Shown: positions 17,841 through 25,432 of the stretch, piece by piece
Numbering within the stretch: the stretch's first letter is position 1
Layout of the letters: every line of letters begins with the position of its first letter
Assembly: GCA_017403955.1 (NCBI GenBank)
Contig: JAFRDH010000007.1
Location: 62,001-126,000, forward strand
DNA: 64,000 nt
Reading direction: 5' to 3'
Source: Mogibacterium sp.
Lineage (GTDB): Bacteria > Bacillota > Clostridia > Peptostreptococcales > Anaerovoracaceae
Notes under the pieces: model-generated
Seen by the model: only the letters and a program-made list of their open reading frames with translations
Told to the model about the DNA's origin: nothing
Databases searched by the model: none
Translations under genes and position numbers: made by a program

Positions 17841-18869
17841 ATGATTTCACTTAAAGGACCCGGACTCAGAATATTCGCAGTTATCATAGCTGTGGCTGCA
17901 CTGGCTTTTGGTGTATATTCGACTTTCATTCAGTCAGCAGGATACCTGAAAACAACGGCGACGATCGTATCTATTGAGGAAGACCTTGAGTCAGGAGAGG
18001 AAGATTCATATATAGTTACTGTCAGGTATACTGTGGGGGACAAAGAATATACAAATGTACTTGATTCCTACAGTCCTTCATATGAGGCAGGCGGCACTGT
18101 TGAAATACGCTACGATCCTGCAGATCCGAACAAGATCACATCCGGATTTGGTATTGGCATATACGCTATGATCGTTGGCGCAGCGATTCTTCTGATTGTC
18201 GGATTCGTATCTCTCAAGGATAAGAATTCTGTCAGACAGCTCAAAGAAGGTGCAGGAGAGATCAAGTATCTCCCGTCACAAAAGGGCGAAGAACGTGAGC
18301 TTTATTTCCTCACTGATCTTGGCACACCTAAATTCGGACATCGCATAGAGGATGCAGAGCGCAGAGTGCTCTATGAAGCAAAAATGACAAAGTTCACGCT
18401 GCTTTCTGCATATGAGTTTGACTTCATTGATCATGAAAAGAATCTGACAACACGTCATCTGATCGGCCATACAGAGGAGACAGACTGGGATTCACTCCTG
18501 ATCGATAACAACAGCACATTCACGCTGGACGGGATGGATGTGTGGAAACATTTGAGATCCATAGGAGTCACCATTGATTCCAGATTTGGCAAAGCAGAAG
18601 GAATCATGCCGAGTTACGATATCCGCAGGAACGGGGAGGTTCTCGCCTATGCGGAGAATACCAGCCACTACGTCCACGAGGAAGATGCTGAGCAGCATAG
18701 TGTTGCGAGCAAGATCCCGAATCCGATGTTCTTCAGAGTATTTACCAGTGAGAGGAACATCGACCTGCTTTTCATGATTCTTGTTGCATTGGCTCGCACA
18801 GGAGCGACCGACGAGCGCGGAGGAAGCCGCCGTATGATACTGAATACCGTTACGGGAGATGATGAATAA
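17841..18869 (+). CDS. DUF3592 domain membrane protein
   Basis: The 342-residue protein has a membrane segment at about 9-30, an extracytoplasmic DUF3592-like region (ATIVSIEEDLESG..YIVTVRYTVGDKEYTN, then GGTVEIRYDPADPNKIT) at about 38-100, and a second membrane segment at about 104-125. The C-terminal 200 residues are soluble and strand-rich and include RIEDAERRVLYEAKMTKF and YDIRRNGEVLAYAENTSH, which faintly recall tubby/LURP-one-like folds; that is a guess. DUF3592 has no known biochemical activity. A GGGAGGGAA ribosome site precedes the ATG. It follows a terminator, so it is the first gene of its transcript. Confidence 0.7.
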   Translation: MISLKGPGLRIFAVIIAVAALAFGVYSTFIQSAGYLKTTATIVSIEEDLESGEEDSYIVTVRYTVGDKEYTNVLDSYSPSYEAGGTVEIRYDPADPNKITSGFGIGIYAMIVGAAILLIVGFVSLKDKNSVRQLKEGAGEIKYLPSQKGEERELYFLTDLGTPKFGHRIEDAERRVLYEAKMTKFTLLSAYEFDFIDHEKNLTTRHLIGHTEETDWDSLLIDNNSTFTLDGMDVWKHLRSIGVTIDSRFGKAEGIMPSYDIRRNGEVLAYAENTSHYVHEEDAEQHSVASKIPNPMFFRVFTSERNIDLLFMILVALARTGATDERGGSRRMILNTVTGDDE

Positions 18870-18870
18870 G

Positions 18871-18984
18871 ATGAGAAGAAAGAACAACACGGTACTAAAA
18901 GTACTTCGAGAGGTTCAATATGCAATGGCTTTCGCAGGGTTGACTTTGGAAATGTGCGGGGCTAGACTTGTTATGCTTTATTAG
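18871..18984 (+). CDS. Possible 37-residue small protein
   Basis: An ATG one base after the DUF3592 stop opens a 37-codon frame beginning MRRKNNTVLKVLREVQYAMA and ending in a hydrophobic, cysteine-containing tail. A basic N terminus followed by an apolar stretch would suit a small membrane-associated peptide. The only ribosome-site-like sequence (GGGAGA) is about 14 nt away, so translation would depend on coupling. No homology is recognised; it could be chance. Confidence 0.3.
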   Translation: MRRKNNTVLKVLREVQYAMAFAGLTLEMCGARLVMLY

Positions 18985-19009
18985 TTTTTAACAAAAGGGG
19001 AAGTGATGT

Positions 19010-20326
19010 ATGGACTCCAATCAGATAAATAAAGAACTCTTTTCATTCCTTGACAACAGTCCCAATGCTTTTTTTGCTGTAAAAAACATGTGCGACATTC
19101 TGGATAAGAACGGGATGACACGCCTGTATGAAGGCAAGCCGTGGGATCTTGAATCAGGTAAGGGCTATTACGTGACCAGAAATGATTCCGCGATCATCGC
19201 GTTCAGGATCCCTGAGAAGGATTATAAGGGGTTCATGATCATGACCAGCCATTGTGATTCTCCTGTATTCAAGATCAAGGCTAATGCTGAGATCACGGTA
19301 GATGACCGTTATGTTAAGCTCAATGTGGAGAAATACGGCGGGATGCTTTGCGCTCCGTGGTTTGACAGGCCGCTTTCGGCAGCAGGAAGGATCGTTGTCA
19401 GAACAGAGGACGGCATCGAAACAAAGCTTGTGAATGTCGACCGCGACCTCATGATAATTCCTAATCTTTCTATCCACATGAACAGGAAGGTCAACGAAGG
19501 ATATGAATATAACGCGCAGGTAGACATGCTGCCGCTCTTCTGCGAAAAGGGCGGGGAATCAAATTCTTTCATGAAGCTGATCTCTTCGGAGGCGGGAGTA
19601 TCCGCTGAGGATATTCTTGATACGGATCTTTTCCTCTACAACCGCATGCCTGCTGTAATGCTGGGACTAAACAACGAGTTCATATCGAGTGGCCGGCTTG
19701 ACGATCTGCAGTGCGCTTTTGCTTCTCTCAAAGGATTTACAGAAGCGACACCTGGAGGATCGGTGGCGGTACATTGTGTATTCGACAATGAAGAGGTGGG
19801 CTCGGGCACCAAGCAGGGCGCCGCTGGCAGCTTCCTTAAGGATACTTTGCACCGCATAAACAGTTCGATGGGAAAGACGGAGGAGGAGTATCTGATGGAT
19901 ATCGCCTCAAGTTTCCTCGTCTCAGCGGACAATGCCCACGCAGTGCATCCTAATCACACGGACAAGAGCGATCCGACCAACCGTGTTTATCTCAACAAGG
20001 GAGTTGTGATCAAATACAGCGCTAACCAGAAATATACTACTGACGCAGTATCAGGAGCCATGATGCGCGCGATCTTCGATAAAGCGGGTGTTCCGTATCA
20101 GACATTCACTAACCGCTCCGACATGCTCGGCGGTTCCACGCTCGGCAATATCGCTCAGAGCCAGGTGTCATTGAACACCGTAGATATCGGTCTCCCACAG
20201 CTTGCAATGCATTCCTCTTATGAAACAGCAGGCGCTGAGGATACCGCATATCTTGTTGATACCGCCCGGGTACTGTTTTCCTCATCCTTTGAGGGAACAG
20301 ACAACGGTAAATACAAACTGTTCTGA
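19010..20326 (+). CDS. M18 family aminopeptidase
   Basis: This 438-residue cytosolic metallopeptidase removes N-terminal residues from peptides, with a di-zinc centre in dodecameric particles. Landmarks are MTSHCDSPVFKIK (first metal histidine), the EEVGSGTKQGAAGS segment with the catalytic glutamates, HAVHPNHTDKSDP, and the closing TNRSDMLGGSTLGNIAQSQ and AMHSSYETAG (last metal histidine). All M18 motifs are present and length is normal. AAAAGGGG lies before the ATG. It stands alone with a 39-nt gap to the next gene on the same strand. Confidence 0.93.
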   Translation: MDSNQINKELFSFLDNSPNAFFAVKNMCDILDKNGMTRLYEGKPWDLESGKGYYVTRNDSAIIAFRIPEKDYKGFMIMTSHCDSPVFKIKANAEITVDDRYVKLNVEKYGGMLCAPWFDRPLSAAGRIVVRTEDGIETKLVNVDRDLMIIPNLSIHMNRKVNEGYEYNAQVDMLPLFCEKGGESNSFMKLISSEAGVSAEDILDTDLFLYNRMPAVMLGLNNEFISSGRLDDLQCAFASLKGFTEATPGGSVAVHCVFDNEEVGSGTKQGAAGSFLKDTLHRINSSMGKTEEEYLMDIASSFLVSADNAHAVHPNHTDKSDPTNRVYLNKGVVIKYSANQKYTTDAVSGAMMRAIFDKAGVPYQTFTNRSDMLGGSTLGNIAQSQVSLNTVDIGLPQLAMHSSYETAGAEDTAYLVDTARVLFSSSFEGTDNGKYKLF

Positions 20327-20365
20327 CAGTTGTTGTCGTAATACTGCTCAAGACATTTGTGAAAG

Positions 20366-21448
20366 ATGAGTATGGAAGAAAGAAAAGCAGTAAGGAAATC
20401 AGGAATTGAAGCACGGAACAGCCTGACAGAGGAAGAAAAGGTGTCGTACTCTGCTGCGATCTGTGAACAAGTCATCTCCCTTCCGGAATACCAGAATGCG
20501 AAAACGGTATTACTTTACAAATGGACAAAAGGGGAAACGAGACTTGAAGAGCTAGAGAAAGCTGCAGCGGCTGATGGAAAAAGAGTCCTGTATCCTCTCT
20601 GCGTGAGTGATACGGAAATGGCAGCCATAGAACCCGGAAAGGGCAAAAACGCATGGCGTACCGGTGCATATGGGATCACGGAGCCTGATTCACAATACGG
20701 AACTATCGCAGAGCCTGAGGAAATCGACCTTGTCATATGTCCATGCACTACGTTTGACGAGAATTGTCACCGCATGGGTATTGGAGCAGGTTATTATGAC
20801 AGATATCTGGCTAAATGCACCAATGCCGCGGCTGTCGCTGTGGCCTTTGAGGTGCAGAAGTCAGCAGTAATTCATGTGAATGACTATGATGTTCCGATGG
20901 AGGCAGTTGTCACAGAGACCAGCCTGTACCGGGCTGAAAAGAGAAGGTGCAGTTGGAGTGCAGAAATGAACAGAGCGGACAAAGCGGAAGAATTATTCAG
21001 AAGTGGTTATAACTGCGGACAGTCGGTGTTTGCGGCTTTTGCGGATGTTGTCGGAATGACGGAGACTGAGGCTGCAAAGATTGCAAGCCCGTTCGGTGCG
21101 GGATTCGGCAAGTTGAGAGAGGTATGCGGAGCAGTATCAGGCATGACTCTGGTCGCAGGGTATCTTGGCGGATATGACGATCCTGCGGATGCAGAGGGCA
21201 AGAAAGCTCTCTATGCACTGATACAGAAAATGGCAGGCGAATTCGAAGAGCGTCATGGATCGATCATCTGCAGAGAACTCCTTGGACTTGCCAAAGGAGA
21301 GGACCTCGCCGAGCCGGCTGTCAGGACGGAAGAGTATTATCAGAGCAGACCGTGCGTGGCCGCATGCAGGACTGCAGCAGAGATAGCAGAGAAGTATCTG
21401 CTCGGGAAGAGCAAAAATGAGTCAGGGGACGTACTCGCGAGTGTGTGA
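20366..21448 (+). CDS. 5-formyltetrahydrofolate cyclo-ligase fused to a C_GCAxxG_C_C domain
   Basis: Residues 1-190 form 5-formyl-THF cyclo-ligase (MTHFS), which converts 5-formyl-THF to 5,10-methenyl-THF using ATP: basic N-terminal helix, LYKWTKGE, and the substrate loop RMGIGAGYYDRYL. Residues 195-350 are a second domain of the C_GCAxxG_C_C family, with conserved cysteines in GYNCGQSVF, EVCGAVSG, IICRELLG and CVAACR. That family is thought to bind metal or redox cofactors and usually forms a separate protein of about 150 residues. The join is in frame without internal stop; an internal ATG near 20967 could also start the second domain alone. No known pathway explains the fusion. Confidence 0.85.
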   Translation: MSMEERKAVRKSGIEARNSLTEEEKVSYSAAICEQVISLPEYQNAKTVLLYKWTKGETRLEELEKAAAADGKRVLYPLCVSDTEMAAIEPGKGKNAWRTGAYGITEPDSQYGTIAEPEEIDLVICPCTTFDENCHRMGIGAGYYDRYLAKCTNAAAVAVAFEVQKSAVIHVNDYDVPMEAVVTETSLYRAEKRRCSWSAEMNRADKAEELFRSGYNCGQSVFAAFADVVGMTETEAAKIASPFGAGFGKLREVCGAVSGMTLVAGYLGGYDDPADAEGKKALYALIQKMAGEFEERHGSIICRELLGLAKGEDLAEPAVRTEEYYQSRPCVAACRTAAEIAEKYLLGKSKNESGDVLASV

Positions 21449-21472
21449 AATAAAGTCTGTAAATAGCTCACT

Positions 21473-21715
21473 ATGGTAGCTAACTTACGCAGGGTGACTG
21501 GCTGTAACAGCGTAGTCTGAGGACTCGCAGACTGTCCTTTGATCGCTGTACCTACAAGCGTAGGATACGGCGCATCCTTCGGCGGACTGTCGGCACTTCT
21601 GTCAATGCTCAATTCCTGCGCAAGCGGAGTTTCTGTCGTTAATATAGACAATGGCTTTGGCGCGGGTTATATGGCGAATATGATAAACCACGTAGGTAAA
21701 TTGGACGGAGACTAC
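21473..21715 (+). pseudogene. larB: larB remnant (nickel-pincer cofactor biosynthesis)
   Basis: The last third of LarB is recognisable: [22 protein letters not shown], then [27 protein letters not shown]. LarB carboxylates and hydrolyses nicotinate adenine dinucleotide in making the nickel-pincer nucleotide of lactate racemase. Here the N-terminal two thirds are missing. The in-frame sequence just upstream (VTGCNSVV) still resembles the family but ends in a TGA at 21518-21520. There is no start or ribosome site. The gene is broken and is followed by a broken larC, so the pathway at this locus is dead. Confidence 0.8.
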
Positions 21716-21716
21716 C

Positions 21717-22203
21717 ATGAAACAACTATATTTAGACTGCAATATGGGTGCTGCAGGCGACATGTTTACTGCGGCGCTTTACGAGCTTCTTGATGATGAG
21801 GGAAAGAAGACCTTTATTGAAACGATGAACGGACTCGCTCATGAAGGCGTCGAGGTCTCTGTAAGACCGGAAACCAAGTGCGGTATCCTTGGCACACATT
21901 TCGATGTAGTGTTCAACGGGGAAGAGGAGCATTCTCATGATCATCACGATCACGACCATATTCATCATCACGATCACAGTCATGAACATGACCACGAACA
22001 TCATCATCACCACGGCCACGTGCATCACAGCATGGCTGATGTAGAGGCGATAATAGACGGATTCAGCGGGATCAGCGCTTCTGAGGCATTTTTCATCTGA
22101 GTTCCGCGATCAGCCCCTTATGACTGTCGACAGAATCGGATACGGGATGGGGACCAAGAACTTTGAGGTGTGCAACTGTATCCGGGCGCTCATTGGATAC
22201 TGA
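21717..22203 (+). pseudogene. larC: larC remnant (nickel insertion protein), internally deleted
   Basis: ATG 21717 begins a good LarC N terminus, [20 protein letters not shown], and continues into a long histidine/aspartate-rich nickel-binding stretch (residues about 68-104) and the HHSMADVEAIIDGF segment. The frame then stops at 22098-22100. Shifted by one base, 22099-22203 encodes QPLMTVDRIGYGMGTKNFE, a later part of LarC, ending in TGA at 22201. About 130 residues between the two parts and the rest of the C-terminal domain are gone. A short His-rich product might still be made, but not working LarC. Confidence 0.8.
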
Positions 22204-22232
22204 TACAGTATCAACAATTGAATTCGAATAGG
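22196..22232. other. Palindrome and a short guaA-like tail at a rearrangement point
   Basis: GATACTG-ATA-CAGTATC (22196-22212) is a perfect dyad. Overlapping it, 22202-22231 reads DTVSTIEFE and a stop, nearly the last residues of the GMP synthetase at 11400-12368 (DKPVSTIEFE). This may be the scar of a deletion that removed larC and another gene, or coincidence. Confidence 0.3.
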
Positions 22233-22253
22233 TTCCGTCGTGATTATATTTTT

Positions 22254-23357
22254 TCATTCTTTAGATGACTCTTGCAGCGTGTCCGGTTCGAGATAATCGA
22301 ACCGGATCCTGGAAGTATATCCGGCAAAAGCGGATGGAATAGAGTAGACATTCCGAAGATCCTCGGCGGATGCCAGGAACAGCTCGTGCTCACGCGGGGC
22401 GCCGGATGTGAATTCTTCCCATTCGTCAGCAAGGATTTCCCAGCCTGTCATATGCCATTCACGGTGGGTAAAAACATGTTTCGCTTCCGGGAGTGCGCGG
22501 AACCGGATCGCGGAGAACCCCAAAGTTTGCAAATAGGAAGACACCTCGGAACTATCCAGCGTACCACCTGTATTCGGATATTCATACAGACCGGCAAGCA
22601 GACCTTTTTCAGGACGCCGGCGAAGAACAAGCCGGCCGTGATAATAGATAAGGAAAACTGTCAGGTGCTCGATCTGACGCTTTGGCTTCGCAAGTACGAC
22701 CGGAAGATGCTGACTGGTACCGTCGGCTTTGGAGCGGCAATAGCCGGCCCACGGACATTCTTCGCAGTGAGGAACACCATTTGGCAAACAAACGCAGGCG
22801 CCGAGATCCATCAGAGCCTGATTGAAATCCCCGCAGCGATGATGAGGAAATACTTGCTCGTAGAATTCAAGCGCTGCGGCTTTTGCTGCACCCGACTTGA
22901 TATCCTGATCATAACCGGTCATGCGCGAGAACACACGTAGGAGATTTCCGTCGATGGCAGGAATGCGTTCATCAAAGCAGATAGAAGCGATGGCGGCGGC
23001 AGTATAGGGACCAATGCCCGGAAGCTTGCGGAGCTCAGCCGCGGTCCGGGGTATGTTACCACTGTGCTCATTCATGAGTTCTGCCGCGGCTCTGTGCAGG
23101 TTGCGGACCCGGCTGTAATAACCCAGTCCCTGCCAGAGCTTCGTACACAGGTCTTCGTCTGCTTTCGCCAATGCTTCGATCGTCGGGAGCTTCTCCAGGA
23201 AACGGGCATAGTAATCCCGCACGGCTTCTACGCGGGTCTGCTGCAGCATGATCTCGGAAAGCCACACATGATAGGGCGTAGGATCCTCGCGCCACGGCAG
23301 GATCCTTTTGTTGGCATCATACCAATCCAGCAATAATTTTGATAACTCGTTCTTAAT
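22254..23357 (-). CDS. mutY: MutY, adenine DNA glycosylase
   Basis: MutY removes adenine mispaired with 8-oxoguanine. The sequence contains LPWREDPTPYHVWLSEIMLQQTRV (catalytic glutamate), the HhH motif KLPGIGPYTAAAIASI, the catalytic aspartate in PAIDGN, and a Cx6Cx2Cx5C [4Fe-4S] site (CLPNGVPHCEECPWAGYC). The C-terminal NUDIX-like 8-oxoG recognition domain follows. The first TTG (23333) has no ribosome site. AAAGGAG lies 8 nt before an in-frame ATT at 23357, which would add IKNELSKL, like normal MutY N termini, so initiation at ATT is suggested. It is last in an operon with the ChlI/VWA pair; ogg at 6556 acts in the same repair pathway. Confidence 0.92.
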   Translation of the reverse strand: MKNELSKLLLDWYDANKRILPWREDPTPYHVWLSEIMLQQTRVEAVRDYYARFLEKLPTIEALAKADEDLCTKLWQGLGYYSRVRNLHRAAAELMNEHSGNIPRTAAELRKLPGIGPYTAAAIASICFDERIPAIDGNLLRVFSRMTGYDQDIKSGAAKAAALEFYEQVFPHHRCGDFNQALMDLGACVCLPNGVPHCEECPWAGYCRSKADGTSQHLPVVLAKPKRQIEHLTVFLIYYHGRLVLRRRPEKGLLAGLYEYPNTGGTLDSSEVSSYLQTLGFSAIRFRALPEAKHVFTHREWHMTGWEILADEWEEFTSGAPREHELFLASAEDLRNVYSIPSAFAGYTSRIRFDYLEPDTLQESSKE

Positions 23358-23370
23358 TTCTTTGTCTCCT

Positions 23371-24174
23371 TTATTTATATGGCTGCTTTTTTTCTGCTGT
23401 CAGCATCCGGGAGTTGATCTCGGCTATTCTGAGGTCTTCCAGCTGATGATATGAAGCATGGAGTTTGGCTGCGAGCAGGGTGGTCCTTTTTATGGATGTT
23501 TTATTCGTTCTTCCGGCATTTATAAGGGTCACGGGGATCTTTCGTGCCTGACAGAAGTTTCCGAACTCACTGATCTGCCAGTTTTCATGTCCTGTAGTGT
23601 GCCGGTCGTATCTTCCATCTGAAAGAATGTAAATTGACAGATCTTCATCGCGCATCCGGTCGATCAGTTTGCCGGCGGCTTCGAGCGCAGGGATAAGTGG
23701 GGTAGAGCCGCCTCCTTTGAGGTTGCTGATACGCTCCGCAACCAGCTCGGCAGAAGTTGTAAAAGGAACTTCAAGTTTTGCTCTGCCGCCGCCATAGCTG
23801 ATGACAGCAACACGAACACGCCTTGAGTAAGAACTCTCAAGAAGCGAAATAATAAATCCTTTGACTTTGGCAAAACGATCGTCTTTGACCATGGATCCGC
23901 TGGTGTCTATGATGAAAAGGTAGTTCATTCGACCGCGGCCGGATACCTTGGAGTAACGAAGATTATGCGGGTATATGCCTTCTGACAGATCCTCGCCTTG
24001 TGAAAGCTGTGCGAGAATGCTGCCCGGAAGATGGACGTGGCCGGATAGAGGATCGACTGTGCAGCCTATGGTGCGGCCTTTGACTGCGCCTTTAAGACGA
24101 GGCCCTTTTCTGGATTCCTGAGCCCTCTGTATACGGCTTTTTGTCGTTTCCAGCGGTCTGGCGCGAAAAGTCAT
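23371..24174 (-). CDS. VWA-domain protein, magnesium-chelatase ChlD-like
   Basis: The 267-residue protein has an arginine/lysine-rich N terminus followed by a von Willebrand A domain. The MIDAS site is seen in FIIDTSGSM (DxSxS), a threonine in GGGSTPL and an aspartate in ILSDGRYD. This matches the C-terminal domain of ChlD/BchD-type chelatase subunits, without their inactive AAA+ half. It follows the AAA+ partner gene by 44 nt. Such ChlI/VWA pairs drive metal insertion with a large catalytic subunit, or act as MoxR-VWA type remodelling chaperones. No catalytic subunit (ChlH/CobN) is nearby, so the target is unknown. Confidence 0.8.
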   Translation of the reverse strand: MTFRARPLETTKSRIQRAQESRKGPRLKGAVKGRTIGCTVDPLSGHVHLPGSILAQLSQGEDLSEGIYPHNLRYSKVSGRGRMNYLFIIDTSGSMVKDDRFAKVKGFIISLLESSYSRRVRVAVISYGGGRAKLEVPFTTSAELVAERISNLKGGGSTPLIPALEAAGKLIDRMRDEDLSIYILSDGRYDRHTTGHENWQISEFGNFCQARKIPVTLINAGRTNKTSIKRTTLLAAKLHASYHQLEDLRIAEINSRMLTAEKKQPYK

Positions 24175-24218
24175 AACAGGGACTTCAAACTGGGGCAGCT
24201 CCCGGACAGGTGCTGCCC

Positions 24219-25220
24219 CTATACTTTTTTTGCGCTTTTTTCACTTTCCGGTTCTGCTGCTGCGGCTTCGACTTTTGCTTCGGTCTGCCTGACTTCATTT
24301 TGCAGAAGGTCAGCTGCTTTCCGGAGCATTTTGTCAGTCATGCCCATCTCTTCAAACGGGAGTTTTTTCATTCTGTGAGGCAGGACGAAACGCGCAGCGG
24401 TCAGGATGTCATCCTTGGTGACCTGCGTCCTTGAATCAAGAGCTGCAGCAGCACGGGCTGTGCGTATCATAGAGATATCTCCGCGATATCCGTCAATATT
24501 GAATTCAGCGCACAGGTCCGATGCAAATGCAGCCAGATCGTCGGAGAAAACCACATCTTTATATATCTGAGCCGCATGTCTTATGCGTTGGGAAAGCAGT
24601 TCTTCCTGCTTGCTCCATTTGTGTGAAAATGCAGACGGATCGCGTTCCATTTCTGTAAGACGCTGTATCAGAGTGATGCGTTCGTCTCTGCTGAGATTTC
24701 CGCTTACTTTGACAGACAGCCCAAAACGGTCGAGAAGCTGAGGACGGAGTGAGCCTTCTTCGGGATTCATCGTCCCGATCAGAACGAATCTTGCAGGAAT
24801 ATTCATCGAAACACCTTCCCGCTCAATGTGGCAAACTCCGGTAGCTGCAGCATCCAGCAGCAAATCTACGATCGAGTCCTCCAGAAGATTGATTTCGTCA
24901 ACATAGAGAATATTACCATCCGCTTCGGCCATAAGACCCGGGATGAACTCTCTCTGACCATTCTGCATGAGTGTATCCAGTCGCAAAGTGCCGACTACCC
25001 GGTCTTCTGACGCATTTAGAGGAAGTTCTATCACACGGATGTTCCCACCGAGAAGAGAAGGTAAAGCCCGGACAGCTGTAGTTTTGGCTGTTCCGCGCTC
25101 GCCATAGATAAGGACACCGCCAATAGCAGGCTGGACCGCAATGAGACAGAGTGCGAGCTTCATGTCATCTTGTCCCACGATAGCACTGAACGGATATTGA
25201 GTCTGAATCGTAGAATCCAT
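24219..25220 (-). CDS. AAA+ ATPase, magnesium-chelatase ChlI-like
   Basis: From ATG 25220, preceded by GGTGGTG, the product is 333 residues. It shows [14 protein letters not shown], Walker [11 protein letters not shown], the ChlI-type insert [15 protein letters not shown], Walker [13 protein letters not shown], sensor GTMNPEEG and the arginine finger region [11 protein letters not shown]. These are diagnostic of the BchI/ChlI clade. Clostridia do not make chlorophyll, so a role with a cobalt or nickel chelatase, or in VWA-partnered protein remodelling, is more likely. It heads the operon ChlI-VWA-mutY. An upstream TTG at 25253 is possible but less well placed. Confidence 0.85.
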   Translation of the reverse strand: MDSTIQTQYPFSAIVGQDDMKLALCLIAVQPAIGGVLIYGERGTAKTTAVRALPSLLGGNIRVIELPLNASEDRVVGTLRLDTLMQNGQREFIPGLMAEADGNILYVDEINLLEDSIVDLLLDAAATGVCHIEREGVSMNIPARFVLIGTMNPEEGSLRPQLLDRFGLSVKVSGNLSRDERITLIQRLTEMERDPSAFSHKWSKQEELLSQRIRHAAQIYKDVVFSDDLAAFASDLCAEFNIDGYRGDISMIRTARAAAALDSRTQVTKDDILTAARFVLPHRMKKLPFEEMGMTDKMLRKAADLLQNEVRQTEAKVEAAAAEPESEKSAKKV

Positions 25221-25283
25221 AACACCACCAATGACCTTTCCCGGAGTAATCAATCGAAATAAGTTTGATTTATTTTAACATAC

Positions 25284-25316
25284 GGAGAGGAGACAGAGAA
25301 CTGTCCCTTTTTCCTC
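25284..25316. repeat. Dispersed GGAGACAG...GTCCC repeat, copy 1
   Basis: The stretch contains GGAGACAGAGAACTGTCCC and a flanking CCTTTTTCCTC that can fold back on GGAGAGG. Relatives lie at 27821-27876, 30740-30763 and 41441-41473, always between genes. Confidence 0.7.
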
Positions 25317-25325
25317 AAAAAAGTG

Positions 25326-25354
25326 TTGCACTTATGCTGTAGGTAGTGTATAAT
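25326..25354 (+). promoter_or_regulatory. Sigma-A promoter of the TRAP-SBP/GltS operon
   Basis: TTGCAC (25326-25331) and TATAAT (25349-25354) are spaced 17 nt apart, close to consensus, 78 nt before the gene. Confidence 0.85.
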
Positions 25355-25358
25355 ATAA

Positions 25359-25390
25359 TTGTCGTATGTCAGACATACGACATACGACAA
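25359..25390. promoter_or_regulatory. Palindromic operator over the transcription start
   Basis: TTGTCGTATGTC (25359-25370) and GACATACGACAA (25379-25390) are perfect 12-bp inverted repeats with an 8-nt centre. A second, inner dyad (GTCGTATGT-CAG-ACATACGAC) overlaps. It begins 4 nt after the -10, so a bound protein would block initiation. GntR-type repressors use sites of this kind (GTATG-type half sites), but the regulator is not identified. Confidence 0.8.
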
Positions 25391-25432
25391 AGAATGCTAT
25401 TGTTGAAGAGTTAAAAGTGGACAGGAGGAATC

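Noticed and set aside
21732-22028. Long minus-strand frame rich in methionine and valine
   Set aside because: It is the antisense of the histidine/aspartate repeat of larC and has no ribosome site.
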